A stretch of 64,000 nucleotides of DNA from Takakia lepidozioides (GCA_030704615.1 CM060734.1:3658001-3722000), one strand, 5' to 3'; counted from the first letter of the stretch, positions 1 to 11,820 are shown. The notes: generated by a model from the sequence alone, not told the origin. Translations and numbers: made by a program.

Positions 1-1301
1 TGTGATTAAATTCTTGGGCACCCTCTTTTATCTCCATGCATGCACCTGGCTCAACCCAGCTTAATCTCCCACAAATTGGTCGTGTTTTTCTTCCTGTAGG
101 TGATAATAGAGTTGGTGATTGCCCGTGGAGGTTACATTGAAGATTGCTGAGTGTACAAGTGGCTGCCAATGACATTGATTGACATCACCGTCCCTCAATG
201 CCGATGTCTAGCTCCAGGTTTGTTGTCCTCTTTTCGATGTCTATCTCTACTCAGGTTTGGGAGTGTTTCCTATGGTCTGCCTGTTTTGTCTCCTTGAATT
301 GAATCTCAATGTCAACACTGTTGATCTCAATTTTGAGCTCCATGTCCGGCTGTTAACTTTCTGCTTTTTCTCCACCACTTCCTTATAGGGCAAATAGTTG
401 CCCGAATTTATTGAAGGTTGATGCGAAGCCTAGGACACTAGTTAAACTCACTAACCAGGTTTGCAGTACAAATGACGTTGCTGATTTTTTTCAAATATTA
501 GCGCTGGTTGGGCTCTAAGACTATTTGGTGACAATATTCTGCTGCTTGATTTGTCTTCATGTTCAGTGCATGTACTACTCCGACAGTGCTTAATGAGATA
601 ATAGGCTGGTACTAGAAAAAACTCGGTGATTTACGAATGAGTGTGGTGCAGTGGTCGACGCGGTTTCCTATTGAAGAGGAGGTCAAGGCAGTGGCAATTG
701 TTAATGGTTGGGCTGCAGCAGCTACTGGTCTTCATTTTCTTGGAGTTTACTCTGAAGCTGGCTTGTAGGTATGACATTTCCCATTCTAACAACTGAGCAA
801 TCCTGTCCATCTATGGCCTTTTTCATATTTTCACGGCTTTCAGTCTGCAAGGAGATTGGCTGCCTCACCTCAAAATTCCTGTTTTTGCAGCTACACGTTT
901 GCAATTCTGACTTGACCAGCAAGATAGGCCCCAGTAGATCCATAGCTTGCCTTAGCCCTTCCCCATGTGAATTTGCTTGAAAGTGGAAGTGGTGTCACGA
1001 AGTCTCATTGCTTAATAAACCTTGAATGGCCTTGCAGAGATTTGTTTTATCTTTGGCAGGTTCGATTGTAGTACTAGCAGGCCATGAGCAGCAATTGGCC
1101 GTAGTCACTCATGCCTCCAACCCCCTACCTTATGAGGTACCAGGTGCCTCATATTCCTCCCACTGAGTGAACTGGTTTCTTTTGGATCGTTCATTTTTCC
1201 AGTGGAGATCAGATTTTGTGGCAAGAATAGTTTAGTAATGTGATCAATTTTCAGACCATGGACCATGGGATTATTCGCTGATTTGTATTCATTTCTCAGT
1301 T
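1..1301. other. No gene recognised
   Basis: Only short reading frames without recognisable domains are present on either strand. The sequence is of mixed composition and could be intron or 5' flank of the integrase-like gene that follows. I see no tRNA, rRNA or repeat array here. Confidence 0.5.
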
Positions 1302-2690
1302 TTGTTTGAACTTTTTTTGCACTTGCCACAAGCTGATGTGGTGGAATATGTCCACCGGATGCTGGGAGAAGGGGTTTCATTCAAGAGGGTCACAGAATCT
1401 CTCAACATCTCCGATCCCAGGCAACTCAAAAGGATTTTGACAAAGGCCTTGGGGTACAAGTTCAAGGTCTTTGATCGCCTCACTGTTGCAGAGTTGGGGG
1501 AGAAAATCGATGCCCTCCTTCCGATTAGGGAACATGGAGCCAACTGGGGGATAAGGCATGTCAAAGCTGCACTCTCTCGGCTCGATGTCAGGGCCCCTCG
1601 GAGGAATGTCGCAAGAGCATTGCAGATTTTGTCAAGTATGAGTCCCTTCCATGACATTCTTCCCTCACTACAGTAACTACAAAGACTGTAGCAACCGTGT
1701 GCAGAAACTCCTTGTAGACCAGTGCAAAATAAACCCTTTTCTAAACCTTTTTTTTGATTCCTCAGGGGCTCAATATGAAAGGAGACGTCGAGGGCTGCCT
1801 CTGACCCGGCGCCAATACAATGTCACAGTGCCTATGGCATTGTGGCATATTGATTGTACGTTACATTTTCTAATCGTGCTTTGCTTCATAATTTACTTCT
1901 TCTCATGCTTGGTTCATCATTTGAGTCTCACACAAGTTTGCCCATCATCTTTAATTGCAGCATATGACAAGCTCACCATGTACGGGTTGCATCGACGGTG
2001 CTTGGCATTATGTGTTATACGCGAAGGTAGCTGGAGATAAAACCCAGGAAACAATATTTGAGCCCTTCAAAGCTGCTGTGGACAAGTTTGGAACTCCTCT
2101 GAGAGTGCGTTCAGACTTTGCAGTTGAGCATGCTTTGATTCGCAAGCATATGGAGGAGAAACGAGTAGATGTGAATAATCCCTACAAAATAGACAAACAC
2201 TTATTGAAGACTCCAGTCGCTACATCTTAGTGTTGTTAGTAAGGTAGTAAGCAAAATTGTTGGAGCTTCTGTTCACAATCAGGTACTATATCTGCAATGT
2301 GCTTCTTCTCTAGTTGTTAAGCTTTGCCCTTCCGGGAGCACATGTTGCTCTGCATACTGCACTATGACGATGAGGATCGAGCATTGGTGGAGGTTATTTG
2401 GGAAAAAGTAATGTGAAAAAAGTAATAAGCACAGTTTCCAGGAGCTTGCACCAACCCAATGATCCTTATCAAATGGCATCGTTTGTTCCTGTCTATACGA
2501 ATGTGTTGCAACCAATTGTCTGAACAGGGATGTCCTTTCACCATTAGCCAACTCTATATATCACCTTTCTCTTTCTTTCATATGATTGTAGACGGGCATT
2601 TGTGATAGAAAGTGGGCAGATGTTTTGGGGGCAATTGGCAGCCTTTTGGTGCGAGAAAAACTTTTGAGTTTGCTGCTGGAGATTTGCAGA
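1302..2690 (+). pseudogene. Spliced integrase-core (DDE) gene relic
   Basis: This encodes a retroviral-type integrase core of the eukaryotic family found as stand-alone 'integrase core domain' proteins. Exon 1 (to 1635) has an N-terminal helical region with family-like segments such as GIRHVKAALSRL. An intron with GT-AG ends (1636-1765) leads to exon 2, which ends in PMALWHID, carrying the first catalytic Asp. A second intron (1856-1960) leads to YDKLTMYG, then IDGAWHYVLYAKV, and PLRVRSDFAVEH with the second Asp. Between YGLH and IDGAW the frame changes near 1995, so the copy is broken or misread. A later piece, GASVHNQ (about 2256-2280), followed after an apparent intron by DRKWADV (about 2590), matches the segment that normally carries the catalytic Glu, which is not clearly kept. 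The first two exons join in frame. The gene may be a transposon or a domesticated copy. Confidence 0.6.
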
Positions 2691-3191
2691 ATACAATAAG
2701 TTCTAGTGTGGACATCTCATTGACCTACCTGGAGCTAATGAAATTTTGGACAGCTTAACTGATTCAACTCTTCTCTGCTTGAGTTTATGAGGATCTAACC
2801 TGCATTGTCTCTCTGTAGAAACTAACTCTCATAGGCCATGACTATTCCTGATTTTTATCCATGCAAAGGAGGTACTAGAGGGAGTCATGTACCATGAGCT
2901 CGGGCATTAATTTTCTGCTACAATCAAATCAAGCATGGGTTTATGGCCACAAGGCCCCTCAGCAAGCTATAACTTAATGTGAGTATATTTCTCATACCGA
3001 GGCTCTGCAGATATGATGGTGAGGCTTTACAGAATTAGCGTAAAGCATAGCATTGCTTCCATGGAGCTCTCCTTCCCTGCATTAATTGCAATCAACTGAC
3101 AAGGTCAAATGTCAACATCCCCAATGGATGATTCCTCCCACTTGTATCCCTCAGCACCAGACTGAAATTCAAAACTCACTCAATCTTTCAG

Positions 3192-3923
3192 CCACCACAT
3201 ATCTTCCACAACACAACCGAGGATCCTTCATTAAAAACATTCTGGTCTGCCTTTGATGCATTTCTAGTTGAGGTGAGTGAAAACAGTAAAGATCCCACAC
3301 TCCAAAAAGTTTGCGACGACCTTTCCCTGCGTCAACACTTGTGGCGAGGGATTATAACATCAGAAGCCCATCTCGCAAGGATGGTGCTTCACCCGTCATT
3401 CTCGATGTATACGCAAGCTGATATAAAAAAGGAGTTTGAGCTAAAAGCGAGAAGGTTTTGGAGGGAGCGGGACTCATTCAACAAAGAAGTTGAAAATTCC
3501 CAACAAGATCAGCTACAAGATGAGGCAAAGACTCTATCAGAATTGTATGGAGGGGCCATACGTAAGGCTGACAATCCACCATTGATGGCTGATTTGGAGA
3601 GGATTTTGACCATCCCAAAACTCTCTAAGTTTACTGTTCAACAGTTGCTACAGATGTCTGTTGATGATATTGGCATGCATGAAGAAATATCCTTGCTGAC
3701 CAAAAGACGAGTTGGATGCTGCCCTTTTAAAGTACCAACGCACATACCTTTCTTTAGAAATATTCAAGACCATCAATAACTTGCAACGACAGATTCCTTC
3801 TACAAAGGTTAAGGTAAAGCCACCACCCATTCTGAATTTTACAATGCTTGGCCAACACACTGACTGTCAGTATGTTCCTTTCAGAGATTTCAAACTAGAA
3901 TTTGCTTTCAGTAATTGGACTTA
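3192..3923 (+). pseudogene. Unidentified ORF between integrase and HECT relics
   Basis: A reading frame open from about 3192 to 3779 gives a charged, mostly helical protein with no family I recognise. It starts after a possible splice acceptor (tttcag ending near 3191), and there is no ATG at its beginning, so it looks like an internal exon. Towards its end the more natural continuation (LDAALLKYQRTYLSLEI) lies in another frame from about 3712 to 3923, implying a one-base frame change near 3710. It has the same orientation as the integrase relic upstream and the HECT-like relic downstream, so all three may be parts of one chimeric gene or one element. Confidence 0.4.
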
Positions 3924-4010
3924 GGGCAGCAAGTCGTGCGACTGAAAGTGAGAGATGCTAGTGTTGTCCTTGTCTTTCTAAATCTAATTTGCTTTCAAGG
4001 CAGGTTGACC

Positions 4011-5076
4011 AAGGGCGGGAACTACCGGCATTTTCCCAGCTTTGGGATGAAATGCTCAATATAGAACAGTACTTCTACAAGCCAGTTGTAGACTCCTGTC
4101 ACACATCAGGATTTGCAGAAACCATGGCAATTGATGTAGATGGCATTCGCAACTGCTGGTTGAAATAGTTTTGGTCGTCAAGTTTTACCTACAACCTTAT
4201 CTTTGAGTACACAGATAATATGAACGGAAACATTTTGCATCCTAAAGATGATGAAGCCATTGTCCGCCCCGATATGCAGCTAGCTTGCGCCCGTATGTTA
4301 GGGCATCTCATTTACATGCTGGCATCCCTCGGTGTGGAAGTCATCCAGCACTTCTCATTTGCAACTCTCTTGATCATGTTTGATCAAGTACCATCGTCAG
4401 AGGATTTATCAGAAGGGGTATGCCCAGAAACACGACTGGCCTTGGAAAGAGATTTCCGTCTAGGGTGACCTTCCAAATGGTCAGTGCTAGCTGCACTCAA
4501 GACCAGCTACACCTCTGCCTGTGAACTCGTCCAACATTTGGCTGCTAACGAGATCTCCCAAGAGCTGGGATGGTCATTCCGAACTTTTGTATTGGAGGAG
4601 AGCACATGGTCTTGCCAAGTTCAAAACAAGATAGGCAAGATCATACACACTCACCTCTTTAGTGGCAGGTTAGAGGTGGGGAAGGCGATGCGTGAACGAT
4701 TCTACTTGGCTGTTGAGACAGGAGCACCCACTTCTTTGGAGGCGAGGCTAGTGATGAGCTTTTTGCTATGGAAGCAACTGACTTCCTAAAACAATGCCAC
4801 TTCCAAGGAATTGAGTCACAACAGGAAAACTACTTCAAAGCGTGTGTTCATCGAATGTCCTATGCAGAACGTTCTCGACTGGCCATATTCATTACCGGAC
4901 TGGAATACTTTGGAGGCAAGCGAGTAAGTGTGGAGCTCCTAAACCGCAACGATGAGCCTCTTATTCAATCTTCAACCTGCTTCTCTATTTTGTATCTCCC
5001 TCCCTATCATGACGAGGATGCCATGTACACTAAACTGTGTTTGGCAATTTTAGACAGGTCGTCTGGCCTTATGTAG
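4011..5076 (+). pseudogene. HECT E3 ubiquitin-ligase-like domain relic
   Basis: The C-terminal part (about 4768-5073) has the layout of a HECT C-lobe: a helix ending in LAIFITGLEYFGGKRV, then SSTCFSILYLPPY with the catalytic-type Cys in a T-C-F context, then LCLAILDRSSG. HECT enzymes accept ubiquitin on that Cys and pass it to substrates. Upstream, ARMLGHLIYMLASLG (about 4277) resembles the helix pair of the N-lobe. The frame is interrupted by TAG at 4166, TGA at 4466-4468 and a frame change near 4750, so this copy is inactive as written. The first exon seems to begin after an acceptor near 4003. Together the pieces are about the length of one HECT domain (near 350 residues). Linkage to the upstream integrase relic is an inference from orientation and distance. 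Confidence 0.5.
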
Positions 5077-5503
5077 ACTTAGAACTACTCAGGGCTAGGC
5101 TTGCTGCCCACAACACTTGGAACAGGATTGACGTTTTCACTAAGGCTTTTACTCAGAGGTACAAATAGCACTAAAACAGTAGATTTGAATGGCTTGGTTA
5201 CACAAACCTGACAGAGATCTTTAGTATCAATATTGTTGAAGTAGGGGTCACCAACGGTGTCAACTTCATCCTTTAACTTCTCCTGTGTAGCGGTGGACAT
5301 ATGAATGTAATGCCTGCAATCCCAGCCAATTTATCAGCACCCGCAAGCATGGTTGACTGCTCCTCCACATTTTAACTTCTGGAGCTCTACACTTCTTTGT
5401 ATGTCATTCATCCTGTATGTCACCACTTCAATGTTTGACTATTCAAATGTGGGGATCGTGATATCAACAACATCACAAAGGCTGAGCTATGGCTGAAACA
5501 CAC
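5077..5503. other. Intergenic or intronic stretch
   Basis: On the minus strand about 5213-5277 reads as a possible exon (KLKDEVDTVGDPYFNNID) between an acceptor-like CACAG and a donor-like GTTTGTG, but I do not recognise it, and it does not match exportin-1 at the place where the next XPO1 exon should follow. Nothing else is visible. Confidence 0.3.
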
Positions 5504-6948
5504 CTGATCTTCAACCATGGACCCTGAGAAAGACCCAATAGCCCAGCAAAGTGTATTCAGATTATTCCACGCCCACTCCTCACCATTCAGCTGTTTGTTT
5601 AACTTTTTCAACATCTATCACATGATCAAGGTGTGGAGCAATGCATTAGACCTGTAACTGGTGTGCAAAAGGATGGGAAGCCATCTACCAGTTTAACTAG
5701 CTTATGTATTTTTTTTTAAAATTGGTCTATAAATGAGAGAATCAGAAAAATAAATGGCTACAGTCAATCAAAGTGAATGGGGCTATTTAACTCTAAAGAC
5801 TGAAGGGGGAGGGGACAGGGAGGCCAGCATCCTCTCCATTCCATCCATTTCATGGGCGGACAGCCCTGCCAGGGGATCGGATGGTGGGCTTGGTGATGCC
5901 ATGTTCACACACCACCCCAAGTCAACATCCGTAGCAAAGGCACAACCCGGGCAAGGTATTGTGGAGGTCGGTGCAAGCCATCCATCATGAACATGCTGAT
6001 GTAACACTTGCACAAGGCAGAAACAAAGGTTGCTTTACCTGGAGGCCCAGAGGAGTAGAGCCGGAGACTCCATGTTGCATTCAGATTGGAAGAGATCACA
6101 CACCAGAGAATTCCAGTACTCCAGGCAAACCTACATATCACACAATATCATTACAGTTATGAATTATAGTGACATTACTACAAAGCTCCTTATGACCTTT
6201 TAATTTCAAAACCATGACGTGAGACGGTGTGGTAATCACTTTTCGCAATCAAATGTACATACTCAAATTACGTTGCCTGAAAGAATCCACAAGGCAATTA
6301 TTAATGGTGCCACACAACCCAGGAAGTACACATAAAATAAGAGTTCCGAGTTGAAATCAGGTACTCAAGTCCCATTAACAGAACTGCCTGGTTGTCTTGA
6401 GTTGTCTCCAAGACACCTATGTGTGACCGCCATCCCAAACAGGGTCAAGCAGAGGGTGACTCCCATCCCCCTCCAACCCCTCTAAAACATTATGGAGAGA
6501 ACGGAGTAAAACATGAAAAGCCAAAGTCACAATTGGAAAGAGGTAACAAAATGACAGAGAGAAGACGGGGGCAGAACAGGACAGCCTGAATAAAAAAGGG
6601 AGCGTGCGCTGTCAGTCCAGAGAGACCAGCCTCAACAAATCCATCCTCACTCTCAAGACAACCAGGAGCAACCTGGATGATGCGGCACCTTACCTTAAAG
6701 AAAGAGGTGAAGAACAACACCAGATTTTGAATGAAAGCCTGCAAAGAAACAGCAGGTGAGAATCCATCTTCCAGTCATGATCAGAAGTTTCCCACAAACA
6801 GCTATGGTGGCATGAACTGCTGGCAGATCTGTGTCACATGCTAAGAATGTCAGACACAGAAAAGGTTGCTCAAAAGGCAATGTACCTGATCCTCATCTGA
6901 GCCACTTCCATATGCATCTGGGACATGGGTGCCAGGTGGAAAAATTAT
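5504..6948 (-). pseudogene. XPO1: Exportin-1 (XPO1/CRM1) exon remnants
   Basis: Exportin-1 is the Ran-GTP dependent nuclear export receptor, built of HEAT repeats. Four pieces are recognisable in gene order. Exon 6886-6948 encodes PPGTHVPDAYGSGSDEDQ. Exon 6694-6738 encodes AFIQNLVLFFTSFFK. A piece near 6340-6400 encodes LLMGLEYLIS. Exon 6039-6130 encodes VCLEYWNSLVCDLF. Exon 5504-5614 encodes [18 protein letters not shown] and [14 protein letters not shown]. Most have clean GT-AG borders. The roughly 90 residues that normally separate the YWNSLV and KKLNKQL segments are not found between 5615 and 6038, and the following conserved exon is also missing below 5504. The N-terminal third of the protein is not seen either. 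This is therefore a fragmentary copy or a gene eroded by deletion; an assembly gap is an alternative. Confidence 0.7.
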
Positions 6949-8184
6949 CTGCACAGTCATTTCGGAGATACCACTCTTAGCTATGAAGACGCATCCATAC
7001 CAGCACAAGACTAGACATTTGCAACCAGCGACTATTGCAAATCCCATCATATAAACCAGGCAGCTTTGAATGGTATAGCACAAGACAATAGAGAGAAAGG
7101 AGAGATCCCTCTCTCTCCCTCTCTCTCCCTTGGGCTTCCTGTAAACACAGTGAATGTCTTTTTCTCCTTCTCTCCTCTCTCTCCCTGCTTACTCTCTTAG
7201 TTCCCTAGGACATTGGGCCCCCCTGGGCATGTTAAAGTTTCTCTTTCTCTTGCATCTCTCCCGTTGGCATCAGTGGACATGTTTCACTGTCTTAAGGGCC
7301 CTCTCAGCCTCCATGCTTCTCACCTCATAAGCCTAACATGTCAATTGAATAAATTTCAAACACAAAGGGAAGGGTAGGTGTCCATGCCAGTGAATTGTAC
7401 ACACTCAGACAGCCCATTTCGCTGAAGCCAAGCCATGCCAGGGTAGCCCCAGGGCTTAATGGGAGCCGGCCAGCTAAGGTTCGCCTCTCACATCCAGCAC
7501 CATAAATTCCAGAACCTAGTCTCACAGATTCCAAAATCCAATCAGTAAATGATGACACATCAAGCTCCCGCTTGACGAGCCATGATTTAAAATTTGCTGA
7601 AAAAATAGAGGCTCAAGTTGACACTGTAGTCCTCAAGGCAGGCATTCTAAGGGACCTTTACCTTCGACTCTACGACACATCTTCCATTCAGCAACAATCA
7701 CAAGGAACACAGATCGAAAGAGTAAATATCACCGATCAAATTGTAGCTTACTTTTCCTAAGTGCTACTCATAGAGCCCATGGAGCAGGAAACCGAATGCC
7801 TGTAGTGCTGGACTCACCTCTGCATCAGCAGCACACAATAGGGGTCAATAGATCACAGACATAGAAAACCCAGCCACATGAGTTTCTCAGTAACTGGTTG
7901 ATTCTGGAACAGCTTTTCAAGTTCAGATATGTATTTTGTGCTGATTACCTGTCTGGAAGCAAATCTTCGTAAGCCTGCATAACTAGGGGAGACCTACCTA
8001 CTACAATAACCGACTCTGGTAAATGCAGGAATTGCAGCAGCCCTCATGACCAATACAAGTGAAGTTCATGTGCGCTTGAGCTTATCCCAGTGAGTTCTGT
8101 GAGGACCTGCCTGCTTGTCATGCAAGTAGCCCTAGGTTGATGGAGTGTGCCAGCGTTGGGACCTTGATGCCATTGCTAAGGATA
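6949..8184. other. No confident gene; CT-rich patch
   Basis: About 7095-7200 is rich in CTCTCTC tracts. A 62-codon plus-strand ORF (7572-7760) has no recognisable domain. The region lies between the end of F2KP and the first recognised XPO1 exon; no further XPO1 exons could be identified in it. Confidence 0.4.
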
Positions 8185-9606
8185 TCAACTACTTGTTTCC
8201 ATGAGCTTGTAACGTTTCTCTTGTACACCGGTCACTCCCATGTGGATTTCGATAATAGTGTGCAACGGCACCTACATGGAATTTAAATGCAGATAACTCC
8301 CATTGCTTGTAATCACATGCATAGAACAATAGGGAAGCTAATGATCAAATTTCCTTTCCTCTCTCAGCAAGTATCTACCACTTTTCATCGTAATTTGTGC
8401 CATCAGAAAGGGCTACACAGACAACCTCATTCCACATGCGAGCCCTCATTCTGCTCTCTTCTCAATCTTTTCCCCTCTCTGTCCTCTAGCCCAGGCATGA
8501 CATCTATGGCCCCAAGGCTACAACAAACAGTCTTAAGGAGATAATTATCTTTTTAGAAAGGGTGAAGGAGATGAGAGGAACCTCAATATGTGGAACTTTC
8601 TTCAGAGGTTTGTCCATGAAATATGCATACAACGAACGCAATCACCACCACGTGTGAGCAATCACCACCACAGGTGATCGTTGACGTTCAAGCTCAATTA
8701 TAACAGGCCTAACCTGCAACCACTCTCTTGCAACACACATGTCAGGGAGATGCCGAGACCCGACTCATCAGCTAGAACAAATTGTTTGATAATCTGATAC
8801 AAACAGGATAAATGGACAGAAATAGACCTTTGAATAACATCCAAGTAGGATTCGCCGCGTGGGTAACGATATCTTAGCTTATCCACCTTCTGAGCCCTGT
8901 GTGACAAGACTAATATAAGTCAGACATCATGAAGAGAAGGCCCTCAAATTTCAATCCCCCCTTAGGTTTTTATTGTATGGGAGATCACCAGAAAATTGAT
9001 GCGTTGTGCCTGGTTCACCAATCATTCTGAAATGAAGGACTACACATCAGTGGCCTAAACACTTCATTGACACGATCCTTCTCCTCAGATCTCCTTTTCC
9101 ACTATACAGGTATAGGAACAAGGTGGAATCCTCAAGTCTTGCGGAAGAGCTGGTTGGCTCCTACATACACAACTGAGACCTGAGTGCATGGAATCCAATC
9201 AGGCTGTTTTTATGTATTAAGCATCACACATGTTGCCTAAAATTGCCACTCCCAGCAGCTTCACTCACTCCAAGAAGTTACTCTGGAGGACATAAAGCAT
9301 GGTTGTGGAACACAATGACCAGCATTTGAAAATCATAATGGAAACCCTGGTTGGCTATTGTAGTACTTTAAGGAAGGTAACACCTCAGATTCTCGTTCAG
9401 ACATGGGCTCAAGAAAAGCCAGTAAACATAATAGAGTTGTCAAATGACAGGACAAAGTAATTCCCCATTGCAGAAAGCAGAAAGTAATGGTTGCGCACAG
9501 TGAGGGTTGACATACTCATATTCTTCAGGCATGGACTCTTTTATCTCCTCATACGTCATTCCATCACAGACGCCAGCATTATTTCATCTAACGCCCGCCA
9601 TTGCAC
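8185..9606 (-). CDS. F2KP: 6-phosphofructo-2-kinase/fructose-2,6-bisphosphatase, 3' exons
   Basis: F2KP sets the level of fructose-2,6-bisphosphate, the cytosolic regulator of glycolysis and gluconeogenesis. Four 3' exons of the bisphosphatase domain are recognisable. Exon 9516-9606 encodes WRALDEI, then AGVCDGMTYEEI. Exon 8828-8896 encodes DKLRYRYPRGESYLDVIQ. Exon 8582 to about 8713 encodes PVIIELERQRSPVVVIAH, then LRSLYAYFMDKPLKKVPHIE. The last exon, 8185-8271, encodes PLHTIIEIHMGVTGVQEKRY and ends in TGA. Splice borders are canonical and phases agree. There are three apparent defects: a missing base after DEI in the first exon, a missing base at the start of the third, and a TGA immediately after the conserved His of the V-I-x-H motif, where a 14-bp repeat has replaced the usual HQAV context. 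No upstream kinase exons were found in the window. It may be a true gene with sequence errors or a decaying copy. Confidence 0.8.
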
Positions 9607-10557
9607 CTACATCACACCCTCAATCAGAAGACTGTTGAGCTAATGTACTTTTACAAGTGACCCCGTGGTTTGGTCCCCTCTGAAGGTTAATTTCTTCACA
9701 ATCGAGAGCTCACAGGCCGCTGGCTCGAGTTGACGAGCCCACCAACAAAAATTAGCTTCATCGAGGGGGAACTGTGATTCTACTAGCGTACCAGATAGAT
9801 AGCTCAAAGCGTACTTGCGTGGTGCAGAGGATTTGGGCATTGTGATTATGGGGAAGTCTCCAACCGTGGACTTAGCAACAAGTGGATTGAGGGAGGTCCA
9901 TGCCACACCTCACTATTGTTGGTCCAGCTGTTACAAGGATCTTGAGATGAGCGAAGTTCCCCGCTTCTCCTGAAACTCGCAGCTTGGAAGAAGAGAGCAG
10001 CCGGGCCGTGGGGGAAGACGATCGCCCAAACCTGTCTGCTAACCCTAATGTGCTAACCGAGCCAAATCCGAGCCACAGCGTATGTACATGTGAGAATGTA
10101 TTGATACGTGCAGGATATACGGTTGCTAACGCGGGGTTCAAGATTCCTTGCGCAGGAAGATTCCTTACGTGGGGTTTTGGATTCCTTGCACAAGGAAGAT
10201 TCCTGGCGTGGGATAAAGATGCCATAGCCACCCAGGAGTGTAAGCATAAAAGAGGCAATTTTGAAGTCTGGCCAACGGGCATGGGGTAAGTGGAAAGCAT
10301 GGCCTTTTTGGGTATTCCATAGCCAGCACCTGCCAAGAACCTGCAGCGCCAGCTTTTACCTCCCAAGTCCCGGCGACACACCCTGCCCCGCGGGTGTCCC
10401 GGGCTCAAATCCACGCAGCCCGCACACTTCGCTCTATTAAAAGACCCCTCCAGCTTGCTGCCTCGATACCAGGAGCTTGGAGTGCCTCTTCACTCTCTGC
10501 TCGATGATACCCCATTTCTCATCCACCTTTAGTTCTCCGTATGATCTGGCCACGTTG
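9607..10557. other. Non-coding; short tandem repeat
   Basis: A minus ORF at 9640-9906 is unrecognised. At about 10133-10212 a unit of roughly 40 bp built around GATTCCTTGCGCAGGAAGATTCC is repeated about twice and can form hairpins. It probably belongs to a small mobile element lying upstream of the F2KP exons. Confidence 0.35.
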
Positions 10558-10790
10558 TTTTTTTTTTTTTTTTTTTTTTCAAGAAGGGGGAGGTAGCCCT
10601 TGGAAACTTTATTGATGATTATTCAAGGGAAACAAATTAAAACCCTTACATGAAACTAGAACCTTAATGCAAGAAACTAGACCCTTAATGCGCAGACCAA
10701 GACATTGGTCTACCAAGAAGAATGAGATACTATGACTCATAAGCATAAAAGCTGCGATGCAATTGGTGTCCTCAGGTAAAGTACTACTCA
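10558..10790 (-). mobile_element. Poly(A)-ended retroposed 3' end
   Basis: On the minus strand the sequence CAATAAAGTTTCC (a polyadenylation signal) lies about 30 bases before a run of 22 A (plus strand T22 at 10558-10579). This is the layout of the 3' end of a reverse-transcribed polyadenylated RNA, such as a LINE or a processed transcript. No coding capacity is recognisable, and the 5' limit is uncertain; it may end at the TTAA of the neighbouring element. Confidence 0.45.
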
Positions 10791-10795
10791 CTTAA

Positions 10796-11820
10796 CCCCT
10801 AAAGGACGAGAGGTATTTTTGGGTATTTGGACAATTCCGGGACCCACCCTCACACGTCAGCGGCTACCTGCCCACCAACGTTCATCCACGTGGATGAACC
10901 GTACAAACTGCTTCCTACCTACAAGATGCACAAGCCCCCCAAATTTAGGGAGATTCCACTCTGTAGTTTGGGAGATTATAACATTTGAAGACGGTGCATT
11001 TTTTTGAAAATGGAAAAAACAAAGCAAAAGTTCATGTTTGACCAAGCAAATTATCCATGATCCCAAATTTTCCTGGGAGAAAAAGTGCTATTTTCCTGTG
11101 AAGTGCACAATCCCAAACCCTCACACCAAATTTCATCCCAATCTGCCAAAATGAAAGGGGGGGTGCTTTGTATGTGATTGGAATGGGGTTCAAAAAGAAA
11201 ATTTGCAAAGGAAATGGTATAGGCCCCATTGGGACCCCAAATTCTCCTTCATTTGGGAATTCCAAAGGTCAGTCCCTCATAGGCCAAGAACTACACAAGC
11301 CTGCCCAAGAATTTCCCGAAAATTCCCTAAATTGCATTAGGGATGTGGGATTTGGTGAAATTTCCGGCCTCCTCCAGGTCAGGCAATCGGTGGCCGGAAT
11401 TTCGCCTGAATCCGTCGACGTTTTCCGGGCCACGTCGAGGTTTCCCATTATTTGCCAGGGCCAGCTCATTCGAGCCGTCCCCGTGTTCATCGGCGTTTGG
11501 GGAGGGCCTCACAAGCAGCCGACTCCAACCCCTGCATTGCCCCCCGCCGCAAAATCCCACCCGTGTGGCCGCTGCCACGTCGACGGTCAACTGCCGTCCC
11601 CCCCCCCCCCTCCACCCAAAATCCTGCAATTTCCAAACTTCAAAAAATTCCTGACGACGGAGTTTTTCTCTGTTGGGGGCGCCATAAAGACCTGCATGTG
11701 CAGGTCGTTCCGCGCTACATTTTTCGTTCAAGCCACTTGTTCATCAGACTTCATCCGTGCATGCTACGGATGGATGAAAAATCGGGCCGACCCGATTCGG
11801 GTCGACTCGTCGTTTAGGGG
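10796..11820. mobile_element. Non-autonomous piggyBac-like element with TTAA target duplication
   Basis: The element is 1,025 bp. It begins CCCCTAAAGGACGAG and ends in the inverted complement CTCGTCGTTTAGGGG, one mismatch over 15 positions. TTAA flanks it directly on both sides (10792-10795 and 11821-11824). A TTAA duplication with C-rich ends is the signature of piggyBac elements. There is no transposase; ORFs inside have no recognisable domains, and there is a C10-type homopolymer near 11600. A PIF/Harbinger origin with a TTA duplication is less likely because all four bases match. Confidence 0.65.

Noticed and set aside
8638-8671. CRISPR-like direct repeat GCAATCACCACCAC with a 6-base spacer
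   Set aside because: There are only two copies, inside an exon of F2KP in a eukaryotic genome; it is a local duplication.
10380-10420. A tRNA or SINE B-box (GGCTCAAATCC)
   Set aside because: The T-arm does not pair and no acceptor or anticodon arms could be drawn.
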